Shown here: positions 48,601 to 60,268 of the stretch, piece after piece | Layout of the letters: the number at the start of each line of letters is the position of its first letter | How positions within the stretch are numbered: the stretch's first letter is position 1 | Assembly (NCBI GenBank): GCA_016801885.1 | Contig: CM028897.1 | Coordinates: forward strand, 1,123,001 to 1,187,000 | Direction of reading: 5' to 3' | Length of the DNA: 64,000 nucleotides | Source of the DNA: Toxotes chatareus | Lineage: Eukaryota; Chordata; Actinopteri; Toxotidae | Notes under the pieces: model-generated | Database searches by the model: none | Told to the model about the DNA's origin: nothing | The model's input: the letters and a program-made list of their open reading frames with translations, nothing else | Translations under genes and position numbers: made by a program

Positions 48601-51600
48601 GGAGGCGTTCAAGAAGCAAAGAAAAGAGGGATAAAGGAAAGGAGAGCATTCCTCAGAGGACCAGACATGACTCCTCCTCATCCCCTTCTCCTCATCCTCC
48701 TAAACAGGAGACCAGGAGAGAAAGGAGCAGAGACACTGAGTGGGAAAAAGACAGGAATAAACCAGACAAAAAGACAAGACACGACTCTTCATCCCCCTCA
48801 CCTTCTCCTGAAAAGGAGAGAGTAAGGAGGGAGAGGAGTGGAGAGAGGGAGCGCAGAACTGAGAGAGATCTGTACTCGAAGGCGCCAAATGATAGGGACA
48901 ACAGGAAAGACACCAGGAAGAGACAGGAGAGGGAGGCCTCTCGCTCACCTGTCACCAATGGACGACAAAGAGAAAGGGAGAGCGAGAGGAGAAGAGAAAA
49001 AGACAAGGAGAGCACAAAGGACAGGGACAGGCATCTGAACAAGCAGGGGGAACAAGACAAAGAGCGAGGTCAAGAAGACGGCAGAAAGAGAGATGAGGTT
49101 GTCCGGTCGTCTGCAGAAAGTAGACGAGATGGATCGAAAGACACGGTCGAAAGAGCGAACGTGAACGACAGGCAAGAGAAGACGAGAAGCCCTCCACGAA
49201 AGGAGAAACGCGACGAGAGGGCGAAGCAGGCGGAGAAAAGAAAAGAGAGCAGCAGCAGTAGTAGCGGTAGCAGCAGCAGCAGCAGCAGCAGCGGCAGTAG
49301 CAGCAGTGATAGTGACAGTGACAGCTCCTCATCCTCCTCTTCGTCTTCATCCTCTTCTTCATCCTCATCCTCTGAAGATGAGGGCAAGGTGAAGAAGGCT
49401 GGGGCAGCAGGGAGGGAAAAGGCGAGTCCCATGAAAAGCTCAGCAGCTGCCATTGGGGCTGCGGTTCAGAGGTATTTAGCCAATGGTAAAAAGGAAGGCT
49501 CTGCCTCTGTTTCTGAGGGCGACGCGCCCCGGCGACCCCACAAGGACAGAGACGATGGAAGAGACAAGCGTGAGAGGGAAAGACCTCCTCACAGAGCTGC
49601 TATGGAGAACTGCCCGCCACAAACAAAAGGTCAGGAGCGATACAGTCCCACACAGATGGACAGCCCCAGTCCGCCTCCTTCTCCACCCAACAGAGTGGAC
49701 AACAGCAGGGGCAGCAACAGGTACCCCCCGTCTGAGGCCAAAGCAGAGAAAACAAGGGAGGCAAAAGCTGCAGAAAGAGATAGAGGGAGGGAAAGGGACG
49801 CAGCCAGGAGGCCTGTGAGATCCAGCCCCTCAGCCAGGAGGTCACGCTCTCCGCCCCAGAAAACCACCACCGCCTCCCCAGCCCGTCGCACTCCACCAAG
49901 GCAGTATCAGGAGCCCCCATCCCGATCCAGGAGAGCCTCTCCTCCTGCGGCATGGTCAGACCGGGAGAGAGAGAGGCAGAGGAACAGAGAGAAGGAGAGG
50001 GATAGAGAGCGAGAGAAGGACAGAGAACGTGAGCGGGCAGCCAGAAGGAGCAGGTCCAGGTCCCGAAGTCCAAGGAGGTGCAGCAGGTCCAGGTCTAGAA
50101 GCCAGAGGAGGCGAAGCCCTCCCAGCAGGTAAGACGAGAACCTGGCACCTCTCACAGATTAAACACGTAGATCATTTAGTGACGCATGCTGTGTGTAGCT
50201 GGGTAAACCGATGGACAGGATCGTCAATTAGTTTTCAGTGTGTTGTGAGTGATAGAATAGATTAGAATAACGGTTTTTAATATTCTTCTCTCCCAGGCCC
50301 CGTCGCTCTCCCTCGCCACAGCGGCGAAAGAGGAGCAGCCGCTCTCTCTCTCGAGAAAGAGGGAGAGAAAGGGAACGTGAGAGGACCAGGCAGAAGGAGG
50401 CAGAACAAGAGAGAGAGAAGGAGCAACTGCACCCAAAAGATGTTCCTCAGTCCAGCAGGTCCTCCTCGTCATCATCGTCCTCCAGCTCCTCCTCTTCCTC
50501 TTCATCCTCCCCCTCACCGGCTCGAGAAAGGAAAGACGCCAAAACCTTAGCAGAGAAAGATAGAAGAAGAGATCGAGAGGATGAGAAGAAAGACAGAGAG
50601 CAGAAAAGTCGTTCTTCTTCCTCACAGGGCCCAGCTAAAGACTCTTTCCATGCTCCGACCTCAGGTAGAAGAAGCTCCCAGTCAGACTCCAGGCGCTCTG
50701 ATGGGATGTCCAGGAGGTCTCCACCTGGCAGCCAACCTGACGCCAAACCGTCGTCACGAGCTCCAAACAGGAAGCAGTCACCACCAGCAGCCCCTCAGCT
50801 GTCAGACCAAACAGTCAGAAATGAGAGCGCTGTAAACGGCAAGGAGGCAAGCACAAACAAGAAAGCCAACAGGAGCAGCAGCTCCAGCTCCTCTTCCTCC
50901 TCTTCTTCATCCTCTTCGTCCTCATCTTCGTCCTCCTCTTCAGACAGCTCTGACTCTGAGGTGGAGCAAGGGAAGGGGTAAGCAGGAGACAGGGAGTGAG
51001 CGGGAGCTACAGAAAAGTTTCATGATCTATGATCAGTTAATAATAAAAACAGTTGTTCTCAGGCTTAATCATTAACTACACACTGGTTATTCACATTTAC
51101 CTTTTTTACAATGTTGTTTTCTTTTGAACAGGAACACAACCAAAGCTCAGAGCAGTCCTTCATCCTCCTCCTCATCTGACAACGAAAAGGAAACGAAGAG
51201 CAAGAGGTAAGAGGAGTAAACACGTTTTACAGAAAAAATGCTGAACTGATGAATTCACTGATGACAGGGAACAGGAAACGTGGGAAATACATCTGTCCAG
51301 GTGTAACCTTTGGTAACCAGAGGAAAAAACTGAAAGATAAATGATGTGATGAGCTGATGTGATCCTGCAGCAGTGTGGTAGTTTGACTCACCCTGGTGTT
51401 TTCCCACAGCCCTGCCAGGCCTCGGAGGGTGCCGGCCGATTCTCTGAGAGATTCTCGCTCGCTCAGTTATTCTCCTCCAAGACACATGAGAGCAGCACGG
51501 TCCTCGCCCAGCCGCAGGTCTGAAACCTCAGAGAGACATTTACACTTTATACAGCTTTATTTACCATTTGACACAGTTCAGCACCAGTGAGAAAGTGATG

Positions 51601-51710
51601 CTGGTGCAACCCAGGCTTTTAGAAATGATGATTGCTTTTTTCTCCCTCCTGGTAGGAGTGGCAGCAGGCAGTCGCCGAGCCGCTCGTCCACCAGCAGACG
51701 AAGGAAGTGA
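45682..51710 (+). CDS. srrm2: Serine/arginine repetitive matrix protein 2
   Basis: Spliceosome and nuclear speckle scaffold. Coding exons: 45682-45929, 46153-46248, 46358-46543, 46832-46915, 47003-47071, 47158-47190, 47320-47442, 47618-47756, 47907-50128, 50297-50977, 51132-51206, 51410-51517, 51656-51710. Total 4119 nt, 1372 aa; human SRRM2 is about 2750. The N-terminus MYNGIGLTTPRGSGTNGYVQ is the conserved SRRM2/Cwc21 start. The cwf21 helix follows (ILEHQRKRQLEV..MMEEQGYSAEEIEEKV), then LRAAFGIASDYVDGSSF, Lys-rich runs, and a 2.2-kb exon of RS/RE repeats, Ser tracts and RSRSRSPRR-type motifs. The C-terminal DSLRDSRSLSYSP matches human SRRM2. All junctions keep frame. The mammalian central SRTPPRR-type repeat expansion is largely absent. 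The exon before 45678 is non-coding. Confidence 0.93.
48111..48605 (+). repeat. srrm2: In-frame 39-bp minisatellite in srrm2 giant exon
   Basis: Ten consecutive 39-bp units (48111-48500) encode RSRSRENEREKGR. They are followed by a 33-bp unit (48501-48533, RSRSRDVERGR), another 39-bp unit, and another 33-bp unit ending at 48605. Adjacent units differ at only one to three bases, mostly synonymous, so the array looks recently amplified or homogenised. All unit lengths are multiples of three. Confidence 0.93.
49252..49373 (+). repeat. srrm2: Serine-tract low-complexity run in srrm2
   Basis: Encodes an unbroken Ser/Gly/Asp tract from AGC/AGT codons, then TCN codons, ending SSEDEGKVKK. Similar shorter Ser tracts lie at about 50455-50512 and 50873-50957. 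Use of both Ser codon families within one tract suggests selection on the protein rather than simple trinucleotide slippage. Confidence 0.85.
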
Positions 51711-52143
51711 GCTGACAACACGGAGACGCCTCTCCACTTCCTCTGTGTTGTTTCTGTGTTCACCTCCGGCTGGTTTGAACTGGGCTCTAACATGGACTTC
51801 ACGTCCAGCTGTCAGTCGATGCACATCTGGGGACTCGTTTTGGTTCTGAGCCGACACACAGTAATCACCAATGTGTTTGTTTTTCTAAGCAGCGATGACC
51901 CAGGGCTGGCTTGTACATTTATTTTTATGAGCTGAGTAAGAAGCATACACACAAACGCAGCTGAGTAAAATGTAACTCTAACAGTTCTCCTCTGTACTTG
52001 TACCGTTTATTGCGTTCTACCTGTAGATATGAGCTGTCTGTATTTTGGTTATTATCATGTAACAGAAAAGCAATTTCCATTTAATGTGAGCAGAAACTGA
52101 AACGTGGTTAATTTCTTTGTTGAAAATGGTTAATAATAATAAT

Positions 52144-52149
52144 AATAAA
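52144..52149 (+). terminator. srrm2: Candidate srrm2 poly(A) signal
   Basis: AATAAA at the end of an AAT repeat, 434 nt after the stop codon, followed by a T/G-rich stretch (TTTTATTTGTGTGAAGTGTG), a normal arrangement for cleavage. Confidence 0.55.
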
Positions 52150-52169
52150 AGGCAATTGTGCATTTTATT

Positions 52170-55100
52170 TGTGTGAAGTGTGGTTGCTCCATCCAACTTG
52201 TGTTAGAAATTACTAATGTATTTCTGTGTTTTTACAACACGTCCAAGCTTTTTCTGTGAGGGTGAAACAAACACACAAAGCTGTGGATGGAAAAATTACT
52301 CAACATTAACTGTGACCGGACACTGGTTCTGCTGCTGTTGCAATAATGAAACTGGAATGGCGACATCAGTGTTTGGTGTGTCTTTACTGGTAGTGTCATT
52401 TCACACGAGTCTCAGTACCAAGTCAGACCTGACGCGCTGTGTTCACTGTCCAAATCCTAAAACACAAGCTGGTGTAAGTCTAATGTTACTGAAGATATTT
52501 TTAACTTATAGTTCCAGTGGAATGAAGCAGACGTAATTAGAGATGGTCTGGATCTTGTTCAATAATTTGTCAGAGCTGATGTTTGCACTCACTGTCTGTG
52601 TTTAACAGGCACAGGTTTAATCAGCCCTATGACTTATCCTGGTCTAGAAATGCTGACATTAGTATTTCAAGAATGAGATGAAATCTAATTTTAAAGCACA
52701 GCAGGGACAAAAGGCCATCAAATGTCTGAACCCACGTTTGTTTCATATAGCTGTGTAACCTGTACGTACGAGCAAAGTTCAGGTTATTAAAAATGAGATG
52801 TAGTAATACGCCCTGAGTTAGGACACAGCGGGTGGAAAGAGTACAGGTTTTTCCCACATGACGTGAACGCAGCATCAGATGATGAGAGTGGGTCATCAGC
52901 TGCAGACAGTCAGGTGTGGTCGGCGGGGAAACGTTCCGACCAGAGCGGTGATCCAGCGGACCTCACCGGGGCATAAGCAACGTCTGCGGCGGACCCGTCT
53001 ACATGAGCCACCAAACGAGCACCAAGTAGACCAAGCGAGCACAGTAAGTTCTTATTAACAGGCTCGTTCAAAGTTTGTGAGAAGTTTCTGGCGTCTTGGG
53101 TGTTGAGTGCCTGTCCGCGGCAGGCCAGGGTCAGGCCCGAAGACCGTCGCTCCAGACTGGATAAAAAAATCTGGGAGTTGTAACGTTTTTCTCGCTTATC
53201 GACGGCGGTACACGTCCTAAAGAACACAGACGGATGTTTTTGTTTGTTACTGTGCGTGTTTGTCACTCCGGTTGAAGTAGTTCGCACTTAACGTGAAGAT
53301 TTTTTCATTTAATTTGGTGTTTGATGCCGCTCCTGGATCACCACCTACGGCAAACGTTTCGGCAGTTAGAACTTCTATGACCGTTGGAATAAACTGTAGT
53401 TTAACGTCTAGACAAGTGAGTATGAAGCTATTTAATACGCGCCGAACTCAAGAACATCTTTTAAGACGCAATCCACGCGTCTTCACGAGTAATTAAAGGG
53501 TAAGCTGTGGTATCACCGAGTTGAATTTCCGAAAAGTAAGGGATTTTTGTAGGAAGATTGGCGTAACGCTCTCAAACCGAGTACGCAATGGACAAGGTGA
53601 GCTGCTAGTCGCACATTAACCTTCTTACTTCAGCGGCTCAATTACAGCAGATTAATAAAAGATAATGTCTCGATGCGGTTTTGTTTTTACAAACTGTAGA
53701 CCTCAGTTTAATGTCGACCTTCCGTTGAACCAGTGCTGTGGATGTCCCTCTGCTGACCTGTGCGTTCTGAGGAATTGAACGCCAAACTGCGTTCAAAATC
53801 TTAGTAAAAATCAGTGGGTTGATCGGTAAGATCGCATAGTTCATATTAAATGACTCAAAGCTTTTTTTTCCTCAAACAGTAGGTAACACACTTTCATTCA
53901 TAATGAATAGATGTGTGTTGTTTTGCTGTACGTCATACAGCTGTCCTCAGTTAAACACACCGCCGATCTCCGGCCAAGAAAACCAAAAATCAAATCACAT
54001 ATTTTTCTTAAAACAAATGCGGTTTGAATGGCTCCGTGTAAGCCGAATTACAGGATGGCCAACGAAATACTCAACAAGATGCGTAATTGTATCGGACAAG
54101 GTGTTTACCTCTGCTGATATACAGAGAATCATTAATTCAACGTTTTTAAGCGGCGATTCGCGGTCGACTCTACCGGCAGAGATCGCGTACTGGGCCTAGA
54201 TATACTCGAATTAGCAAGGTCCCATTATTTACGTTCAAGAGCAGCCTTTCCTGTTTTTATGGAAAACTGTCCCAGCGTTAGCTAGCCTAGCTGCTCCCTA
54301 ATTTAGCTTAGCTTTAACTGTCAGGGAGCCTTTGCTGTTGCTTCCCAGCTAATCCAGCTAAGTTATAGGATGGGGGGTGGATGAAGCAGGATGAGGAAGT
54401 TAAATTTAGTGACTCAGCTGTTGTTTGAAGAACAGGGAGGGAGGTAAGGAGGGGCACAGTCTGCATGCTGCAATCAAAAAGTAACTGTGGTGTTGATGCA
54501 GTTTGGTCTAACCTCTGTCACTTTTTCCCTGTCTCTGTTCAGCACCTTTTAAACCTGGGCTACACAAGCGAGAAGTGAGACCTTTCTCTGGTAATGAAAC
54601 TGGGAATGGTTGCCTTTCTACCCAACCACCGGAGGAACTGAAGTGAAATTAAGGGATCAACTCAAAGGAACCTCAGCAGATGTAACCACTACTGACCTGC
54701 CGTGAAAAGAGGAACTTCTCAGTTTCTCACTTCTTATAAATAAGGGATGGAGTTAATGAGCGAGCAGCGGAGATCAGGGCAATAACTGGATTTACAAACA
54801 GTTGTTAAGTCACCCGTCCGTTTGGCTGTCAGAGCAACAACCACAAAGTATCACATCCCTCTGTCGTGGAGCCTTAGATGAGTGACTGTCAGAGTTTAGA
54901 TGCGCAGACCTCTGTGAAGACGTTACACTCAGCGTGGAACTGCATCCAAGCGAGAAAGGAGGGAGTGTCCACGCTGCACAGACAGAACTGTGGATGTCAA
55001 AATCAATGAGTTGTCACAAGTCGGAAATCCCCTGAAGGAGTTTCATTGGGTGGAACTGGAACTAACACCCGGCCGGTCTTAGCCGTCAAGCATGAATCAT

Positions 55101-55398
55101 AAATGCAGAGCTGTCGAGCGGTGCTCCGTACTCTGCAGGCTGCTGTGGTTTTACTTTGAAGCTGAAGAGAATGATGAATGAAATTCGAGGATAAATCACA
55201 ACTAAAAGGGCACAGCAATTCAACTGGAAATGTTCTCTCATTGCCGTGGGAATGCCCGCGATTTTTGGACAAACTCTTGTGACACTTTGAGCTCGTAGTA
55301 TTTTGAGGTGGAGCAAACTAAAACACTGGGGAGAGCAGAAAAATCGCCTCATCCTATGAAACTGATTTTACTTGGAGATTCAGTAAGAGGCCGTCCAG
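52170..55398. other. Interval between srrm2 and the rab35-like gene
   Basis: About 3.2 kb without a firm exon. The part 52910-54240 is richer in CpG than its surroundings and may be a CpG island or an old insertion. From 54240 the sequence has the 'gctagcctagctg', 'agcttagctt' style of many teleost promoters, and could be the promoter/5' UTR of the rab35-like gene. Short open frames here are unsupported apart from the weak candidate at 53903-54199. Confidence 0.45.
53903..54199 (+). CDS. Unrecognised 98-aa open frame with weak THAP-like pattern
   Basis: Single open frame starting MNRCVLFCC. It contains a CxxxCC start, Trp in FEWLRVSR, and GWPTKYSTRC, which loosely resemble the C2CH-type THAP fold (C..C, W, PTKYS..C). 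However, the Cys-x2-His end is missing (CVIVSDKVF) and the AVPTVF-type end is absent. It could be a decayed THAP-domain transposase fragment or chance. No promoter or splice context supports it. Confidence 0.15.
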   Translation: MNRCVLFCCTSYSCPQLNTPPISGQENQKSNHIFFLKQMRFEWLRVSRITGWPTKYSTRCVIVSDKVFTSADIQRIINSTFLSGDSRSTLPAEIAYWA

Positions 55399-58317
55399 AT
55401 GGCGGGGAAAGACTACAATCATCTCTTCAAACTGCTCATCATCGGAGACTCCAGTTAGTGCATTTTCAGTGGTTAACAAAGCATGCTGTTGATGGAGTCC
55501 TTGAGGAGACAGAGACGTCAGAGACTCCCAGAGTTTTGTCCTCGTGCTTTAGAAGCCCAAAAATTATTAATATTCTACAACATGTGAAATCTTTGCCTTT
55601 TTAATCAGCTGGTAATAATCCTGGGGAAGCAAGTAAGGAAAGGAGCCCCGCAGTCTGGGAACCACTGGTTTAGGTGACAGACCAGTGACAGACCAGTGAC
55701 CAGTTTATGGCAAAGAGAGGGTTTAGTTTTCCACCTCAGTATTTTTGTTTTATGTTTATATGATTTTCTAAGACAGCTTCACTTCCCTTATGAACACACT
55801 GTGGGTGATCATAGTATCTGTGCAATCACTAATGAAATCTCTCCTAAAAGAATGCATGAGTCTCTGTGGACTCTGTAAGGAAGAGTCATCCCACAGGCCA
55901 GTCCCAGGCCAGTCCCAGGCCAGTTCCAGGCCAGTCCCAAGCCAGTCCCAGACCAGTCCCAGGCCAGTCCCAGACCAGTCCCAGACCAGTTCCAGGCCAC
56001 TAACTGGTTCACGGTCGAAACGAAGCAGTAAACTGCTTCAGATTTCATCAGTCGTGTTTGTTTGACCTGCTGAAGCCTGACTGCAGACAGGCTTCAGGCA
56101 GCTGTGGTGTCAGCAGTGAGCCGTGCACCGATTGTCATCAGATTCTGGCTCAGGTTGTTGTTGTTTTCTTGTTCTGACATGAGTTTGATGTCAAAGCAGC
56201 TGAATCCTGTGACACTGTGATTGTGAGCGGGGGCATTAAAAGAATCCTGCAGGGAATGCTGAGTCATTGTAGATCACCTTCCTCCCTGCAGCGTCTTTTC
56301 AATCACTCACCCTGCCCTCGTTATTAGTTTCTGATATTACTGGATGGAAGCTGTCACTCAGGATGGGATGGGCTGGTCATTCTGAGAGAACACCTGGGAC
56401 ATGACTGGTTTGTCTGTGGTCTGATTGGTCACGTTCATGTCCTCAGAGTGAGGTGATGGTTGACCTTGTCCCTCTGGTTTCTGTTTCTCTGTCAGATGTG
56501 GGGAAAAGCAGCCTCCTGCTCCGCTTCGCAGACAATTCCTTCTCTGGTGAGTTACCTCAACTCTGCGCCAGTCACATCAAACTAACACTGGGTCTCATGT
56601 GTATCGAGCAGGTTAAAATGTCAGACTGACACATTAGGCAGAGACATGAAAACATTTTATCAGGACGAGTCATCTTATCTCCAGGGTTTGTCGGAGCTGC
56701 CCGAACCTGTCAGGAGCTCCGGAGGGCGGCACACGCCTGGAGAACATGCAGACGTGTTGGGGGAAGGGTGAACACGTAGAACATGGACTTTTTGTTTAGA
56801 AGGACAACAAATGTCTTCAAAGATGCTTCGTGCATTTCCCCGTTAAGGCCCTGCACAGCACACAGACGCTTCCAGCTGATTAACCATCTCAGTGGGTGAA
56901 GCTACACTGAGAGTTTATAAGGTGAAACAGGACAGTGAGGTAAATGTCAGCCAGTCAGTCTGCACACACTCCAACTGCCCTGGAACCATCACGGTCATAA
57001 ACAACAACAACAACAAACAAACACGTTTCCCCCGAGCCGTGATCACTTCACAGCATCCAGCTAACCTGAGCTGTCAACATGTATAATCCACCATGAAGGA
57101 AAAGTCACAGAATAAATTCACAGGTCAAAGCTGTGCTCGTCTGCAACAGTGACAGGACTGAAAGGAAGCAACTGGTCATCACACAACTGGAACACAAACA
57201 GGACAAAGTCATCGTGAGAGAACAGATTCTGCCTTTTCTACCGTCACAAAAGTTTACGAACGCAGGTCAAACTTTAAACACAACATGGAATGGACTCACA
57301 GTTTGGTTTAAATATCCTCAATGTTCCACTTTGTTCTGTTTACAATCTGTCATGGCTCATGTTGTGTTCATGCTGTGGTGCTGCTCTCTGATGTTAGGCA
57401 GCTACATCACCACCATCGGTGTTGACTTCAAGATCCGAACAGTAGACATCGAAGGCGAGCGGGTGAAGCTGCAGATCTGGGACACAGCAGGCCAGGAGCG
57501 ATTCAGAACCATCACATCCACGTAAACCATCTCCACACCAGAGCTGGTTTCATGCTTTGAACTTTCCTCTCTCTGATTTTCACCTGGTGGCGTCACTTCG
57601 TTCTGTTTCCTCTGTCCTTCTCCAGATACTACAGAAACACCCATGGCGTCATTATCGTCTACGACGTGACAAATCCAGAGTCGTTTGTAAATGTTAAGAG
57701 GTGGTTAAACGAAATCTCCCAGAACTGTGACAGCGTCTGCAAGATCCTGGGTGAGTCAGCTGAAGTCGAAATGAAAAAACAGCCAATGAGTAAAATCGTT
57801 TCTGTTCTGTAACAAATTCATTGTCGAGTTTGTCTTTTCACACAATTTGATGAAAATAATTAATTTTATCAGCCTTTATAATAAACTGTGTTTTATTCTC
57901 AGTGGGAAACAAGAACGACGACCCTGCCAGGAAGCAGGTGGATACCCAGGATGCTGTGCGTTTTGGGGAGTCGGTGGGTGTTCGGGTGTTTGAGACCAGT
58001 GCCAAAGAGAACGTAAACGTGGAAGAGGTAACTCCAACACGTTCTCTGTGCAGTGGCTTCATTTGTACAGCTATATGTAAACTAAACTTTTTTAAACTTA
58101 GATCTGTCTGTTTTCATATGTGAGGATTCAAACGTCAGGGGTCTAAAGAACATTTTGCTCTGTTCAGATGTTCATGGCCTTCACACGCATGGTGCTCCGA
58201 GCCAAGAAGCAGAGCCAGAACAGAGCCGAGAGGGAACGAGAGCGGGAGAAGGACACCGTCAATATCAACGCCCAGAGAGACCGAGACCGCAGGAAGAGAG
58301 GGAAGAAATGCTGCTGA
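55399..58317 (+). CDS. rab35: Rab35-like small GTPase
   Basis: Membrane-traffic GTPase of the plasma membrane and recycling endosomes. Exons: 55399-55453, 56496-56546, 57398-57521, 57626-57750, 57903-58027, 58168-58317. Total 630 nt, 209 aa (human RAB35 201). Motifs: P-loop GDSNVGKS 16-23, switch I YITTIGVDFKIRTV, DTAGQE 64-69, switch II RFRTITSTYYR, NKND 121-124, SAK 151-153, ending CC 208-209 for geranylgeranylation. VNVKRWLNEISQNCDSVCKILVG and ETSAKENVNVEEMF identify Rab35. The hypervariable tail differs from human: a charged RAERERERE-type stretch, then RDRDRRKRGKKCC instead of a Gln run. It may be one of two fish co-orthologues (a or b). Frame and splice sites agree throughout. Confidence 0.92.
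55894..55999. repeat. 11-bp minisatellite in rab35 intron 1
   Basis: About nine and a half units of CCAGTCCCAGG with a few transitions (AAG, AGA, TTCC). It lies inside the first intron, followed by unique sequence. Confidence 0.9.
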
Positions 58318-59459
58318 GACGCAGACACTCACCAACGCCGCTCGCCGCTCATCGCTTCACGCAGGAAGAAGATCGGGAAACCTGTGCCTTAGGAGAGAAG
58401 AGACGAGAGTTTCAGACTGCAGATGTGAATGTCAGAAACGGTGCAGTTCGCTCTTTACTATGCCAAGTTACAACACAACAGTCTACAGGTTCTAACTGCT
58501 GGTGGTTAAAGTCACTGAGGGATTCAGTGTTTCAGCACTGACAGCATGTAACAGGCCGGAGGTTACATGAGTTAAAGGGCCATTCTGGTGTTTTTGTTGT
58601 TTGTTTTTTAAACTCATTGCTTACATGTCAGATTTAAAAGCACGCTGTAGTGTTTCAGAGGTCTGAGGATGGAGGAGCTGATCAGGACTTCTTCTGCTTC
58701 TAATGATTATTTTTATTAGCCGTTAATCTGGTGACCGTTTTCTTGGTTAATCAATAATTTTTTTTTTAGTATATAAGACGTCAGGAAATAGAATTCAGCT
58801 TCTCATCAGCGAGAAGCTGAATTCTGAAATGTTCAGCATGTTTTAGCTTTGACATCTGGTCTGAGACAGTGCATCACAGAACATCCTGCAGAGCCAAACA
58901 TCTGCACAGCTAATAACTAATAAGTCTAATCACAGTCAGAGCGGGCGAGTTGGAACCTCACTGGAGCTCGTTCAGGTCTCTGCAGGTTGATTTTCATGTT
59001 GTAGTGAAACAGAAAACTGCTGCTTGTTGATAAAATACATCCAGAAATCAAAAACACTACAGTCTGCTTTGAAATGTGGCTGTGGGATATAAAGTGTAAC
59101 TGTGGTGAACTGGTCTGGTCCTTTACGTTTGCACTGGTGAACCACTGGTAGACGCCGATGTTTTTCTTTTTCTTAGTACAGATCAAATCTTTTACCACTG
59201 AAAGGGAACTGGTTGCAGTTGTTACTAAATCGTAACCGTGACGCACTAACAGGTGTGACGAGTGCAGTCCGACGTACAGAGGGGTCCAGGACCGCGGGGA
59301 CCAGACTGGGAAAGTGGTCTCGGACCGTTGGACCCCACTGTATGAGGCCAGTAATCTAAAACTCTGTGTATCCTCGAGACAAGTAACAGCCCAAAACATA
59401 CGTTGTTGTTGTTTTTTAATGGAAATTTCTGTTCTGCCTTGCAAATGTGTCCGAATCTA

Positions 59460-59465
59460 AATAAA
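59460..59465 (+). terminator. rab35: Candidate rab35-like poly(A) signal
   Basis: AATAAA, with a second AATAAA nine bases later. Gives a 3' UTR of about 1.15 kb after the stop at 58317. Confidence 0.55.
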
Positions 59466-59549
59466 GCAATAAATCCAGAGTTTCTGTCTGCATCAAGATT
59501 CAGAGTCTGTAAGGAAACTGATGAATGACAGTTTAATACACATTAAATT

Positions 59550-59592
59550 GCCCCGGGGCCTGGAGCCTGGAGCCCGGAGCCCGGGGCCCAGA
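59550..59592. repeat. Short GC-rich tandem GGAGCC(T/C) repeat
   Basis: A run of CCCGGGG-GCCTGGAGCC-type units between the convergent 3' ends of the rab35-like gene and anapc2. It is palindromic at CCCCGGGG and GGGCCC. No gene. Confidence 0.7.
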
Positions 59593-59962
59593 CATGAGAC
59601 ATTAAAGAACGTTAATAATTCTAAAACTGCACAACAGCTTCTCCAGCTGCAGCATTAAGTCTGTCTGGACCGATGCGGAACAGGGTGGAAGTGCTTTTAT
59701 TTTGAAAACCAAACCTTTTCATAGCCCTCAGAAAATGGAGCTGCAGTCACGTCACAGGAAAATCCAGTTTGACAGGCTGGTGGAAATTCTGCTTTCAGTC
59801 TGTGGCTGATGTCAGACTTACTGCGAGGCAGCGTCTGTCTGCAGGACTAACAGCAGCTTACAGCTGATACATGCAACGCCAGGAGCCTTTCCACCCAAAC
59901 GCTGAGGAGAGCGGTATTTTCCCACAGCACCTGAATGCAGCGTCACCCCCTCTGGTCCCTCC

Positions 59963-60231
59963 TCAGTTGGATTTGGGGAGTCTGTAGACGCCTGCAGACA
60001 CCATCAGCTGATGCTCCCTGACCTTCCTCTGCAGGAAGGCCTCCAGCTCGTTGACGTCCATCTCCGTAACGACGGGTCCCGTGGCGACGAACATCCGGAG
60101 CATAGAGTGGATTCGGTCCAGCGTCATGCTGTCCAGGTTGGTCAGCATGGCCTGGATGTAGGCCCAGAACAGCTGCACGGACAGAGACAGAGTGTTTTCA
60201 TAGGCGTCTTGGCACACAGTCATTTTTCACC

Positions 60232-60268
<37 letters not shown>

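Noticed and set aside
48111..48605. CRISPR-like regular repeats
   Set aside because: Units are directly adjacent without spacers, in a eukaryotic coding exon, and encode an RS-type peptide.
47896..48681. Minus-strand open frames of 248-261 aa rich in Leu/Ser/Phe
   Set aside because: They are the antisense of the srrm2 RS minisatellite (plus-strand frame 47907-50128), which has correct splice sites and conserved ends.
48130..48825. Plus-strand 231-aa frame rich in GGVQGAEK
   Set aside because: Shifted frame of the same 39-bp repeat; disagrees with the splice phase of srrm2.
53293..53496. 67-aa open frame starting MKIFSFN
   Set aside because: No recognisable domain, and no homologous neighbour.
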